Below are positions 47,816-60,800 of a stretch of DNA of 64,000 nucleotides, piece after piece. The translations under genes and the position numbers were made by a program. Source of the stretch: Prinia subflava (taxonomy: Eukaryota > Chordata > Aves > Passeriformes > Cisticolidae); contig NC_086253.1 of assembly GCF_021018805.1 (NCBI RefSeq), positions 9,178,735 to 9,242,734 of the forward strand, in the 5' to 3' direction. The notes under the pieces are model-generated. The model did not search any database and was not told the origin of the DNA. It saw only the letters and a program-made list of their open reading frames with translations. How positions within the stretch are numbered: the first letter of the stretch is position 1; each line of letters starts with the position of its first letter.

Positions 47816-49066
47816 CACTGAGCGGATGCTAATGAACCTTTGTTAATATAAAATGATTAATTTAAAGCTATGTAAGCTGTAGGTCATAAGTAATGTTTCC
47901 TTTATGCTCTGAACAGGTAATAACTTGTTGTGTTTTTTATGCTGAAATGGAGAGGCTTAGCACATGGCTTCCTCAAAATCTTACCTAGTCAAGGAAACAC
48001 AATCATTACTTTTAAATTGGCCAGGTTTGGGTACATGTAAGTGAACTAGAAAAGTTTTGCAGGAGGTGGATTTGTCAAATAATGGCAAGCAAGCATGAAA
48101 GACACTGACCTGTCTTGCTGTTGGTATTTACAAAGAAAGAAGGGAGGTCAAATAGTGTGTGCTGTTTTTAAGGAGATCTGAGTGCATACTTTTATTTTAT
48201 TGATGTTTTCCTTTTCTTTGTCACTGTAGTTTGGACATGCCTTGCACGAGAACCCAAGTTAGACCTGGTTCTCACAGGGAAATACAAAATAGTCAAGTCA
48301 GCATGGCAATCCAGTAATGTGACTGGCCACAGGTACTTTAAAGCAGGTACACAAAAACTCACTAGCAGTCTACAAACAGGACAGTTTATTTGCAGGAAAA
48401 TTTATTTTTGATCACCAGTCACATAGAGACTTAATACCTAAACTGTGGAGGTTCACTTGCCTTTCCAAACACATTTGCCAGTATCTGTTACTGAGACTTT
48501 GATATTCTTATAAATTCTTTTTGGACCTGCTACATTCTTGGCTTTTTATGGCTGTAAGCTTTATACAGTAATTATACATTGCTTGAAAATGTATCTGATT
48601 TTATCCATACTGGAGGAGATTTTTTTTTTTGTGAATGTGTTTGCTAAACTAGAAGGTAAAGCTACTTGTATTAGTGAGCTGTTGAAAGGCTGGGAAGGTT
48701 AGAGGGGCTGCTTAATTTAGGGAATGTGTGAAGCAAGGATTCAGCAAGAGAGCCTTCTGCATGAGGAACACTGCCATTGAAGTATGTGCATTTAATTAAA
48801 TGTGGGATTACATAAACCACTGCTATGAAAAGGGCTTGAATGCCTAGTAGCTGATGAAAGAAAAATTAAAAGGTTATAAATTTGAGGGCTTGTTTTCTTC
48901 TCATGAGATGTTTAATGCATATGCATCATCGAGTGCCTTCACATATTTGCAAACTAGAAAGCTCTGTCTGCCTGGGCCACTATCACAGCACCTTGGATGT
49001 AACAGTGTCACTTGGCTGCAGCATTGGCAGGTAGGGGGACACTTGTGGGACATGTTTTCTAAGGCT

Positions 49067-49446
49067 GTGGTCAGTAGGATCAGTGATCTTCCAAGGCCAT
49101 CCTTGTGGTCAGTAGGATCAGTGATCTTCCGAGGCCATCCTTGTGGTCGGTAGGATCACTGATCTTCCGAGGCCATCCTTGTGGTCAGTAGGATCAGTGA
49201 TCTTCCGGGGCCATCCTTGTGGTCAGTAGGGTCAGTGATCTTCCGAGGCCATCCTTGTGGTCAGTAGGATCACTGATCTTCTGAGGCCATCCTTGTGGTC
49301 AGTAGGATCAGTGATCTTCTGAGGCCATCCTTGTGGTCAGTAGGATCAGTGATCTTCTGAGGCCATCCTTGTGGTCAGTAGGATCAGTGATCTTCTGAGG
49401 CCATCCTTGTGGTCAGTAGGATCACTGATCTTCCGGGGCCATCCTT
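49067..49446. repeat. Minisatellite: ten tandem copies of a 38-bp unit
   Basis: Units start at 49067 and every 38 bases to 49409. Each begins GTGGTCAGTAGG and ends GGCCATCCTT. Copies 7-9 are identical; the others differ at a few sites, including CCAAGG/CCGAGG/CTGAGG/CCGGGG and a C/G change in the centre of GATCA(C/G)TGATC. That core is an inverted repeat with 5-base arms. The unit is not a multiple of three, so no frame runs through it meaningfully. It lies 1.25 kb after the DOK7 stop. Confidence 0.98.
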
Positions 49447-51296
49447 GCCAGCCACCCGCACCCCAGGCCCTCCTGAGCCCTCTAGCCCGGTTCTGGAAGC
49501 GTGGCTGCAGGCAGTGGGGTGCACAGCTGTGTATCTGCTCTTGGCTCCCTGTGGCTGCTCCCTGTAGTTAGGGAGGATTTGGGAAAAATGAGCAAGACTG
49601 ATTTCTAGAAGGGCTCTGCTTTGGGATTAGGAAGCTCTAAGGTGGCTTTGTTCTAGGCAGGGAGGAAAGAAGTAATTCAGATACACTTAGCTCACATGGT
49701 CTAAATGTTTCTGGGTGATCTAAATTGTTGGTTTAGATGTGAATTTATCAGATCTTACCCTGGATATCTGTGGAGGATGGGAAGCTGAAAGTGAGTATTC
49801 CATTGGATATCTTTGAAATAATTAAAAACTAAATTATGTTACTACAACTGCCTGTTGACCCCAATGACATAAATATCCATATCTTTTATTCCAAAGTGCT
49901 GTCAGGTTTAATAGTGTTTCTAGCTGCCCTAATAAGATAAGTTGGCGAGAATTCAGATATTGTCTATACTTAAACAAATTCAGTGATAAACACTGTGCAA
50001 CCTTCATACTAACTTTTGTTTTAGCATGAGATATGCACATCTGCTATTTTTTTAAGAATCCATTTATAAGCAGTCACGAAAGAAATCTCATTAAACGTAA
50101 TGATTCATGGGTTTGTTTTTACTTTTGAAAGAAAAAATAACCCTTTGATGCACTCTCTTGAACTGTCAAGAATGAGTTATTTTAGTGGTACTTAATGGAC
50201 ACTGTCTTTGGCATTTCTCCTGATGAGCACAGTGAAAGCACAAATCCATAGGCAGTAACTAAAAAAATAATGATTACTCCTTGTACTTTGAACAGAATAT
50301 ATTTAATTTAGGGCCAGGAAGCGTTGATTTATGGATTGATGAAAACACAAGGTTTTCATGTTTATTCAAATTTGTGTTCAAAAAGCTTTAATGTGCCGGT
50401 GTTTGGAGTTCCTTTGCAATTTTGAGTTAAGCTGTTAATTAAATTGTGTTAATGGCTTTTAAATGCCTACTATTTAAAGTGACCTAAGTAGAGGAAAGTC
50501 TGCAGCAGTAATTAAGGCTGTAAGCATTTGTTTTGTGCCCTGGATGTAAACTTTGGCAGATGGAGGTTAGGTTTGGGCATGTTGTGTGTGCATGTTGGAG
50601 TTGAGCATGTGAAGAGCTGGAGAGAGGTTGCAGGATGAAGATGTGCATATGTGGAGGGCATGGTGGGGGTCCTGGGATTGACTCATTAAGAACCACCTGC
50701 TCCTCTAATGACAAGGATGATGATGAAATCAGGGAGAACAAACCCTGGGAAAGTGCCAAAGCTCAAACAGAAAACAGGGCAAGGAAGCCTTTCTGTCACT
50801 CTGCATGAAAAATAGAGCCAAAATGAAGAGAGTTACTAAATACTGCTTCTATTATTTGTATGTTGTATTTCATATTAGACATTGGAAGCAAGCATGCCAG
50901 GGTGATTTGCTTTCTGTTGTATGTAATTGTGCTGTGCTAAAGATGTCCTTTACAGACTTCCCAAAGTGTGCCTTTGCTATGTAATTTGACCTAGTTGATT
51001 TCAGTGCTGTAGATGATTGCAGAGGTGAATACATTGTCTATTGTAAGTATAATTTAAGCTCAGAATTGATTGTTACAATTTCTGAGTAAGCTGTAGAGAA
51101 TTATTATTAGACTTTACTTATTACGTTTTTAACTACTTAACTAATACTAATTTGATGAATAGAATTTCATTGTATGCTTGTTGCTCTGTAACTTCCTTTG
51201 ATGCTATAGTTCGAGAAATGTCAACTTTTTTTATAGGGTGTTCCTTTTTTTTTTTTTACACCACCATTGTTTGTAAATTTTCGTAGAAGTCTGAAA

Positions 51297-51302
51297 AATA
51301 AA
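51297..51302 (+). terminator. DOK7: Candidate distal polyadenylation signal for DOK7
   Basis: AATAAA follows a T-rich tract and is followed by a TG/T-rich stretch (ACTGGTTTTGTCCTTTTCC), a conventional arrangement. It is the first AATAAA I noticed after the DOK7 stop; several ATTAAA variants occur earlier. Use would imply a 3' UTR of about 3.5 kb. Confidence 0.4.
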
Positions 51303-54300
51303 ATTATTTTCCAACTGGTTTTGTCCTTTTCCATCTGACAAGTTCTGGGTTTCATTTTGCTTTGCTTTTTGTCCCCTGACCTTCTTCTTGCAAGTTGAAT
51401 TAATATGGAGTGTTTATGGCTGTCTCTTTATGCTACTTAGTCTTATACTCAAATCAGTGTTGACAGCTCCAAATGTGCCCATTAGTAGGAATTACATTTA
51501 TGTATGTCTAGCTCATGCTAAACTCATATTTATGTCAGTGGGAGTTCTTATTTATGTAGAAATATAGTCACGAGTACTGCTTTGGTAGTTAACTTGCCAT
51601 GATAGAGGGGAAAAGAAGTTGTCAGTTTGTGTGTGGCTGTTGTCATCAATCTCTATTGGTATTCAGCCACCTACTTAAGTTGATGATTTTAAAATACCAA
51701 GGCCTCCTTGGGGACAATATTGTCCCAAATTAGGAGCTGATCTACCCAAATTATCTGTGAGTTATTTGTATAATTCCTGCTACCACAGTAACTCTGTGCC
51801 TTAAACTTTGAATCTCCCAGCATATCTGTAGTAAGTGGAAATACAGGAATGTTGTGGTCTTGATGGATAAAAGGAGTTGTGTCAGGCAGCAGGATCCACA
51901 GCTCTGAGGGGCTGAGAACCCTTCCCTATGCAATACAGGGAGAACTGGCACCTGCCTTGGGGGCACGTGGAGCTCACTTTAAGTGAGGAGTTGGTTTGGA
52001 TAGGTGACAGGATATTTAACTCTTTTAGTCTGTCCTGTAGAAACTGCTTCATTTTCCATTCCAGCTCCACAGGAAGGCATGTGCATACCTTAGTGCCATC
52101 CCTGAGCAGGCTCTTCACTGCTGTGTTTGATGGGGCAGCACCAGGCCCCCTTTCAGAGCTGGTAGTCACCTGCAGCCTTGGGTGAGTGCAGAGGCTCTGA
52201 GTTCTAGGGAAACTGAGTATCTGTGTTCCTTGTGCATGGTAGTCCAGGGAGAGAGACTAAGCCTAGGCAGAAGCACAGCTGATATGACTTCAGGCAGAGA
52301 AGGGGCTTCAATTCTAGAGCATCCTACACTGAGGTCTCTTGCTGTCTTGCCTGGACTAATTTCACCAGGGTCATGAGCAGCCTGTCACAGGGTTGGGAAT
52401 ATAGCCATAGTCTTCCAAATGCTGTACAAAACCCTTAACCCTAGAGTTAGCTGGTGTTTCTCCTTTCATTGTAGATGCTGCTTTTGAAAGTGGTGAAAGA
52501 GAAGGCCTCTAAGGTGTTAACTTGCATAGTGAAATCTGAGAAATGGCAGCTGCATGACTTCATGGCCATATCTGTGTGACTGAGAATGTTTAAATTGTTT
52601 TTGGCTTTTAATCAAGTACTTTTCTAATGTAGTACTAAAACAGATACTAAAGAAATCACAATGTACTCTTAACTACAACCTTAATTTAGCTATTTTTTTT
52701 CTGTTGAGAGTCATTACCTTTTTCCCCAGGAGACTGAAAACCTTATGTGTTTATCTTGAACTGTGTTTATTTCCATGCTTTCTCTGAGAGTGTAGGAACA
52801 TGATTATTTGTAATTGCACATCTTTTACGTCTCTTTTCAAAGATTTTTTTTTACAGTATTGATGTGTGGTACTGTAACATTTTATGCTTCCTCCCACCTT
52901 TAAAAAAGCTACAAGCTGTCTAAATTCTGAGCTGAGAAGGATGCATTTGTCATCTTCTACAGCGTTGTTGCTGCTTGTATTTCTGCTCTAATCTCAGAGC
53001 TCTGGGCAGTTGGGCAGCACACTGCCAGAACTATAACAGGAACAGTTTGCACCTCAGAGGAACCTGGAAGTCAGTTGTCATTATTAACCTGAATGATGCG
53101 TTTGTGAGGCTTCTGTATCTGTGTCTTGCTGAGTTTTTGCATGAATTAGAAAACTTACTTCTGTTTTTTTCTTTCAAGATTTAATTGCAGTTGTTTTTCT
53201 ATGTTTTCTCTTGACTGTGATACATGAACCAGCAGTGATGTGCATCTCTCAGCACGTGTCACCACTAAATGAAGTGTCTGCATTGGATAATGATTTGGCC
53301 ATCTGGCATTTTACTTACATTACCGTTATTGTAAAAGGCTCTGAAGGGTCTGAAATTTTTACAGTGAGGTAGTGTTTTTCTTCAGACTTTCCAGAGATCC
53401 AAAAGCATGTTAAAGCCCACCCATTTTCCCACAGCATTTTTCTGAAATAGAAGAAACCCATGATCGTTGCTGCTCTTGACAATGAAATGCAGCCATTTCT
53501 GGAGCTGGTTATGCTGATAAAAGCACCCAGTGCTGTGCAGATCAGAGATGAGCAAAAGCATGTCCTGCAGTTGAAGCTGACAGAGAAACAGGGCATAAAA
53601 CAGGTGGATGTAGTGTCAGGCTTAGAGCTACATTTGTTTTGTTGTGCTCTCTGTAGTTTTGGCCAGGAGCCCAAGTCTACTGTAGAGATGATCTCCATCC
53701 TCTTGGTCTCATCTCCCATCCAGCTCTGCTTATGCACTGTGTAGAGATACTGTTTAATATCACCTAGCAGGAAAGGAGGAATTTTTTTCCTTCCCAGTTA
53801 GCTTGTACAGTATTGTAATGCTTCCTGGCAGCAGGCTGCACTCCTGAGTGATCAAGAAGAGACTTCCTTTTCCATTGCTGTTGCTGGTAAGAGCCCATGT
53901 AAGTGGCTTGGCTCTTCCAAAGGTGTGCATGGAGGAGGTCAAGGGGTAAGAATTGGGATTTGAGATGTCACAGTAACACATGAGACATGCCAGCCCTACC
54001 AGGGCGGTGCAGATCTCACTCGTGTTCAGCCCTGTAGGAGGTTACCTAATCTTTTATCTAAAAAACTGTGCTCAAGGTGCTCTCCATCTATTGTAAAAGA
54101 ATCCTCACAGGTTTTGTGCAAAGAATAAGGGTTTTAATCTAAGTTCAGAATAATAAGAGTGGCACTTCTTGGGATTTGGCACTAAGGGGAATAGAGAGCC
54201 TGTGGTCTGTAATGGGTAAGGAAGTGCCTGCCACAGATGCACTGGTAAGTGAAATGATGACAATGTCAAGAGAAGAGAGCATCTTTCCTTACATGAGGAA

Positions 54301-57300
54301 ATGCACATGGTGTAACTCAGCAGAAGTCATGTCATTCTCCTGTACCAAACACAAGTGTTGCTGGATTGCTTTTCTGTCAGAGAGCCTTGGAGATATCGAT
54401 AAACCACAGTATTGACCTTCTATCCTCATCACAATGAACAAATGGGAAAATTGGCTGCCTCCCCTAAATACAATCAAGCTTGGTAATAGCTTTTATTATT
54501 ACTACTACCAATGGCTACCTTTTCCTCTGCTGGAAGCAGTAGCTTTTCTGAAGAGAGAATGAGGAGGAGTCATCTGACAATAAAAGCTGGAAGAAATTAC
54601 TCCCTTTGGAATGTAGGGTTTTCGGGGTTTCTGGTTTTGATCCAGCTATAAAGGAGACTCTTCAGACTGCCTGGAGTGTGGCCAAAATGAGAAAATGGAA
54701 GGCTTCTTTTTTCTCTTTCTATCTTCCCCCCCAGAAATCCATTTATTTTTGGAAAAATTCAACAGAATCCTACTAAGCATTAGCAGACACTTACTATGTT
54801 CATCTTCTAAAAGGGAGAAATTAAAATTCACCTGCAGAGGAAGGAAAGACCAAAAGATGTAAGGAAAGCATAGATTAAATGGAGCTGAACTCAGGGGAAG
54901 TGAATAACTTCAGTAGTAGCCCTGGGTTAAGATTCCCAGCTTTGATTCCCATATGTTTTCTCTCCTTCTGGAAGATCATAAACAAAGTTACTTTCAAAAA
55001 ACCTCAATTCCTTGACTTACATTTCTGAAAAATGTTTGTAATGTCTGCCAACATTCTATTTTTAAGGTTGTGCATTAAAAAGACTATGCAGGAAATATTT
55101 TGTTTTGATTAACAGTCAGTGATATCAAAGTAATTGCATGGCTCAGAAGGAATTGGCGAGTGTCAGTAGGATAGCAATCACTTAGATGGGATGTCTGGAG
55201 GGCTGACAGCAGCTCACTCTGAGTAGATGAGAGGACTCAAAATAGATGCTCAGTAGGGGTGTGACCTTTCCAACCAATCTTTTTTGACAGAGCCATTTAA
55301 AACTGGATGTATGCAAATCAGAAGGGTGAAATGTGTTCCAAAAATGTTATACAAACTGTGCCTAAACTTGTCCACAACTCAGGACAAAACTTAGGAGTGG
55401 AATTAGTTTTGGTAATTCAAGATTCCCAATATACTTATTACTTCAAGATATCCAGGGAAATACTTTCAGTCTGGCTGATAATAATATGTCAGCAGAATTA
55501 AAGTGAGTTGTAATTACTTCTCATCAGATTATATCTGAAGGTATTGGTTGTGTTGTGGTGTAGGCAAATCCTTACTCTTTGTCATATTTGACCCTATTCC
55601 AAGTTGCATTACTTTAGTCACAAAGAGCAAATAATTTTTCCAGCTATTACGTTTGTGAAATGAAATAATATGGTAACAACATCTTCCTATGGGTAATGCA
55701 ATTTTGGCATTTGTTAGCATGAAAGTATTTGGCAATGAATCTACTGAATAGAAAATGGTTTATTACCTGCTCCATTGAACCTGCTCCATGGCTTCATTAT
55801 ACTGAAACCAATTTGAGGAGTGAATCACTGAAGTATATTTATATGTTCAGAACTGAATGAATGTTTCCCATAGGCAGAGAAGGTAGTAAATGTGCATAAG
55901 ACATTCTGATACAAAAATGCCTCCTAGTTTTCATGGTGGACAATTTTTAAAGTTCCTTGAGATTTTATGTATTGCTTTATTATGCAGAGTTCTGAATGCT
56001 TTTGCTGAAATGCCAGGGAACTTGTCTAGAGCAGAAAGGAGAGGGAATTCTTTAAAAGCCCATAAAGAAGATAAGACTGTCAAATTGCTTCTCATGCAAT
56101 TGTACAGTTCTGACCAAAATGTCCCTCTGAGTTCAGCAGAAGTCTTGTGCAGACTTCAGCTCCTTTCCTCTGGCACTCCTAGAAGCAAGGCCACTGAAAT
56201 CAGTGTAGCTGAAATGTTCACTACACTAGAGATTGGGGCTGCATGCAAGTTAAAATAAATAAGATGGATCTTTGATAATTAAAACAGACAGATTTCAAAC
56301 CCTGTCCCATAATAGAATGTAATTGACTGCTCTGGACCTCAGGGAATATGGAAAGAATCCATACTGAAATGTATGGATTCTGTATGTGTTCTTGCTCTGC
56401 CTGGCAGGAGTTTGTGATGGCAAAGTGTATTTTGGGCACTGTCTCACTTTGTAAACAGAGGTAAGAAGCTTGAGATTTGGACTGATGTAGGGAATTTGTG
56501 TTAGGGTTTTCTTGTGACCAGCTTACCTCACTCTGTCTGTGATATCTGTATTTGCTTGGGATGGTGTTTCTACAGGACTCTGAATCTTGAAAATTCTATC
56601 CAAATGCTGAAGATTATATTAAACACAATGTTTTCCACATGGCAGTGACAGAGACAGAAAGTTTGTTTGCCTTTTAAGAGAACTGTGGACAGAAAAGGAA
56701 GTCATTAATGAGAGTTGCTAAAGGAAGAAATCAACCTGCCAGGATGAGGCAGCTGCTCCACAATTTTTGTTTTAAAATAGTGGCAAGTCAATCACTAATC
56801 TTTATAACTTCAACACAAAGCTGAGAGCCATTTTCCATTTAATGAAATACCACAAAGCAGTGGCACTGAACAAGTTATTTCAAGAGAATTTTTTTGTGTG
56901 TGAAATTGAGCTTGAAGAATGGTGTCTTTCAAGAACTGCTGTTACTGGAAAAAAGTTATGAATGTTGGAGCCCTCACACTCAGTCAATTCAGAAAATCTG
57001 GGACTGAGGACATGGCAGTTGAAGATCAGTTCTTTCTAGGAATGGGATTAGCCTGAGGGCTGAGCGGTTTTTTAGCATTTAGAAAGGAGCGATGTATCAA
57101 GCACATGCTGGAGGATGTGCCTGAACTTCAAGCCAAGTTTTAACAACAGAGAGAGGAAAAAAACTATACTGGTATTATGTTTTCTTACTGTATTCTTTTC
57201 TAAAATCCTTATGGAGAGGTATATTGCACAAAATCTAATTTTGCAAATTTTTTTGGATGCAATGACTTTTTTCCCTCCCAGTTCCTTTATTAGATCAAAA

Positions 57301-57783
57301 GCCATTTTGCCCAAACAGGGATTAGGTAAAACGGAGCTCTTCCCCAGTAGGAGATGTGAGAGCAGAGAACTTCTGGAGCAGTGTTTTTGGTAGCCAGTTG
57401 ACCCAATTGAGTTCCCTTGGTTCTGGCTTTGAAATGTAGGAACTCTGGGTAAGAACCAAGGTGACACAGTGAAACCTCAGTTATTTCACCTGGCCAACTG
57501 AGAAAAGTGAAAAAAGCTCTTTTTACCAGCTGCACACAAACTTTTCTGTTCCATTCCTAAATGACATTGCAGAGGGAAGTGCTTTCTTGCATTCTGGCCA
57601 TTCCTGCTAGTGTAACAATATTTTGTGCCTTGAAAAACGATCTTACTTCAGCCAGTAATTCAACCTGTGAGTGTAGGACAGAAGTGTAAGGCAAAATGTT
57701 ATGTAGAGCCACAGTTGTTTTTCTGTCCCCTCTGGTTCATCACTAGGGAAATTTGATGCACCAATATAACAACACAAAATTTT

Positions 57784-57800
57784 TGTGTGTGTGTGTGTGT
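57784..57800. repeat. (TG)8 microsatellite
   Basis: Eight TG units after a short T run; simple repeat in the downstream non-coding region. Confidence 0.9.
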
Positions 57801-60800
57801 CGAAGTTAGACAGAACTTCCTCAGGTGGGATGAGGATGTTAAGGTCAAAATAAGTGTGATTAATATGATAAATGAAAGCCAGGATGGGGTGAAGGAGTAC
57901 TATTCATGTATAGGTCTTCCAGGCTGCAGTAAAGTGCCTTTACTGCATGCCAGCTCTGCTTGTGTGTCTTCCTTGGAGTTATCTTTTATGTCTTTCCACA
58001 GTTTTTTTTCCAAAAACAGGGTAGATGAAATAAAGCAGACCTTGCGACTTTTTCTGCAGAAGTTCAATCCCACACGAGTCTGAGGTGTAGATGGAAAAGG
58101 GGCTTTAAAGCTGACTTTGTGCTCCTAAGTCTTGTCACATGAGGGTATTGGGCTATTCGAAGGATAAAGTGCAGCAGCCAGCTGTCAGTCAAGTAAAATG
58201 ACTGTTTCAACAGCTGGGAATCAGTGGGACATGAACTCTGGCTGTGTTCCCTCTCCCCTAGCCACATCCTCTGCAGCAGTCTGGATTCTGTGGAATCCTC
58301 TGCTAATTCAATGCTGATTGGAAGCAATTTTGGATGTACTGGAAATTTGAGCCTGGAAAATATTAAGGAAATACAAACCTTTTCCAGGTCTGGTTAGTTA
58401 GAAGGACAGAGAAGTGCTAAGTGGGCTTTATCTGGGCTAGTAACTGTACACTTGAATTCCCTGCAGCACAGGGAAAACATTTCCAGATGAAGTTTGCCGA
58501 TTCATCTCATTCCTGAGACACAAAGTCAAGCAGAACACGCGTGCTATAGAGATAACGACACCGAGATGCTTTGGAAAAAACCTACAGATATAACTGTGCC
58601 TAATAATTTATTGCACTGCTCTCTGATATAGAAGAAGCCCCCATGCATAGTTAAGTATCTGTATCCTTTGAAGCTGCACAGTTTAATTATAGTTTCATTA
58701 CTTTTGACAAACCATAATTTCAGTGATGGGCTGGGGATAAAGAAAAACACTTGTCTTAATTTTACTATTTTGAGCTTTTCATGTCTTATTTGTCCTTCTA
58801 CTTCCATCCATTTCTTTCTACTGATGATCACTGCTTATCTTGTTAATAATTTTTTTTTCTGGAAGAAGTTGACTAACTATAGCTCTAAATGTGAGCTTGA
58901 AAAAGGGGGAAAACGAATTTGAAGATAATATTGCAAGGCTTTCATTTTTATTCTTCATAGGCCCATAATTAAGCCCACTCTAGTTCTCTCTCTGGGGAAC
59001 AGGATGCACAGGTTATAACAAGGATTCTTTTCTCTGTGTCTTTGTGTGGAATGGGCTGGAAGGAAGGAATCAAGTAACTAGTCTAATGTAAATTGGCATA
59101 GCTCCATCAACTACAAGACAGGCACAAGGGTATTTTTAGTGCCAGCAGAAGCTAAGCTCCCACCGTGGAACAACAGTCTTTGGGGAAGTAGAGGAAGAAA
59201 AAGACTTTTCTTTGGGATTTCCCCAGGTGAATGTTTCAAAATGATAATTAAAGCTTAACATAAACTTTCTCCAAGAACCCACAGGGGCAGGTTTAAATTT
59301 GCCCCTAAGATCTGAGATTTCACTTTGCAGGCTTTTGAAATGTTTTCATTTGAGTCCTTTTCTATTTACTGTCTGTCACTGCAGCTATAGAGTTGTAGCT
59401 GAACTCTTTATTTGCAAAAAAGGATCCCTTTTCTTCATGAATATCTGAATTGGATTTTAAATCTTGTTGCAAGCAGAAAACTTGGGTAAAGGGGATACTT
59501 CATGCACTTTTGTGTGTAAGTTTCCCATAAATTGCTGCTTTGCTAACCACAAGAGCAAGGCCATCTGAATCCCTGTGTAAGCACGTGTGTCCATAGGTCC
59601 ATATGTTAATGATGGTCCTTCTTGTTTATTTTCAGCCTCTCCAAGCTTCCTGCTCCATAGGACTTTTGTACTGACTTTGACTCTCTTGAAGTGGGTTAAT
59701 GCTCAGAAGTTTGTGTTTACTACTGGGCTGTTCTGAGAACATGTACAACAGTATTTCCCATTGGTCAGGCTTTCACAGGTATTTGTGCAATACTGAGATG
59801 CTCCGTGGGGGCACAGTCAGTCTTGTGAGCTTTAAAAAGGAAAGGGAGTGGATCATGTGAGGTGCTGCATCCCATCTGTGAGCACCTTGCCTCTCCTGCT
59901 TGTGTTATGAGCAAGAAGAATGAGCTGAGAACCATGCACTGATTATTTGCACAGTAATAAAATCTGCTGGTTTTCATACCTGTTTGGGATTATTTGAGCC
60001 TCACTTTCTGTCTCAGGGGACTTTAGCTGGAGTCTCTGCCTTCTGTGGTTTCCTTGGGTGCAGAATGAGTGGAAATTAGCAGATCTGTTGTACAAAGAAG
60101 CTCAGACTGTCAAATGTAGGGAAACTGAGTGTATTCTAAATAACAAATGTTCTTGCAGAAGTGTAATGCTACCCCCTGTTGGAATTTGGGATATATGAAA
60201 CATAAACCAGAATACGTGGAATTGAAGCCTCTGGATTTGTGTATGTTACTTTGCCAGTATGCAAGTGCCAGTCTCTCTAAAATAGAAGTATTTTTTAACA
60301 TAAATAGGAAAGGTTTTTTTTCCTTCCAGTTATCAGCACTGAATTAAATTTAAAATATTCTTTCATGGTAAAATACAGCTGCAGGCACAGATGCCTGCCA
60401 TTTTACTGTCTTTCTATAAGAATACAAATGTATATCCTATTAATGTTGATTTTTATTGTTCACAAACATCTCTTCCTAAAAGCCTTGCAACTTCTAAAAG
60501 AGAAATGCAGCCTCTTTCTTTGCATGGCTAAAGCTACAGTGTTTACTGTGATTCAGCTGCAAGCTGAGGAAGAGCACTGGTGCTCATCTGTGGAAATGGG
60601 ACTGGCTGAGGCAGTGCTGTGGGTGCACTGCTGGACATTAAACAGCCTGGAAAATTGTGTGTTTGAACTCTTGTGCAGGAGCATTGCAGCAGGAGTTTCT
60701 GTCTGTGCCTTAGGAGAGGTGGCTTAACAGGAGCTGAGCTGAACAAGGCTCTGAGAAGGGGAAAAGGAAATATAATGTTTCTATTAAAACATCTCTAAAA

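Noticed and set aside
49067..49446. CRISPR-like array of regular repeats
   Set aside because: Units are directly adjacent with no unique spacers, in a vertebrate nuclear context. It is a minisatellite.
48854..49571. Open frames overlapping the minisatellite with repeated SVGSVIFRGHPCG-like peptides
   Set aside because: The 38-bp unit is not a multiple of three, so the frames only sample parts of the array, and no gene context exists.
55890..56258. 122-codon open frame on the + strand
   Set aside because: No recognised domain and no splice or promoter signals; probably chance.
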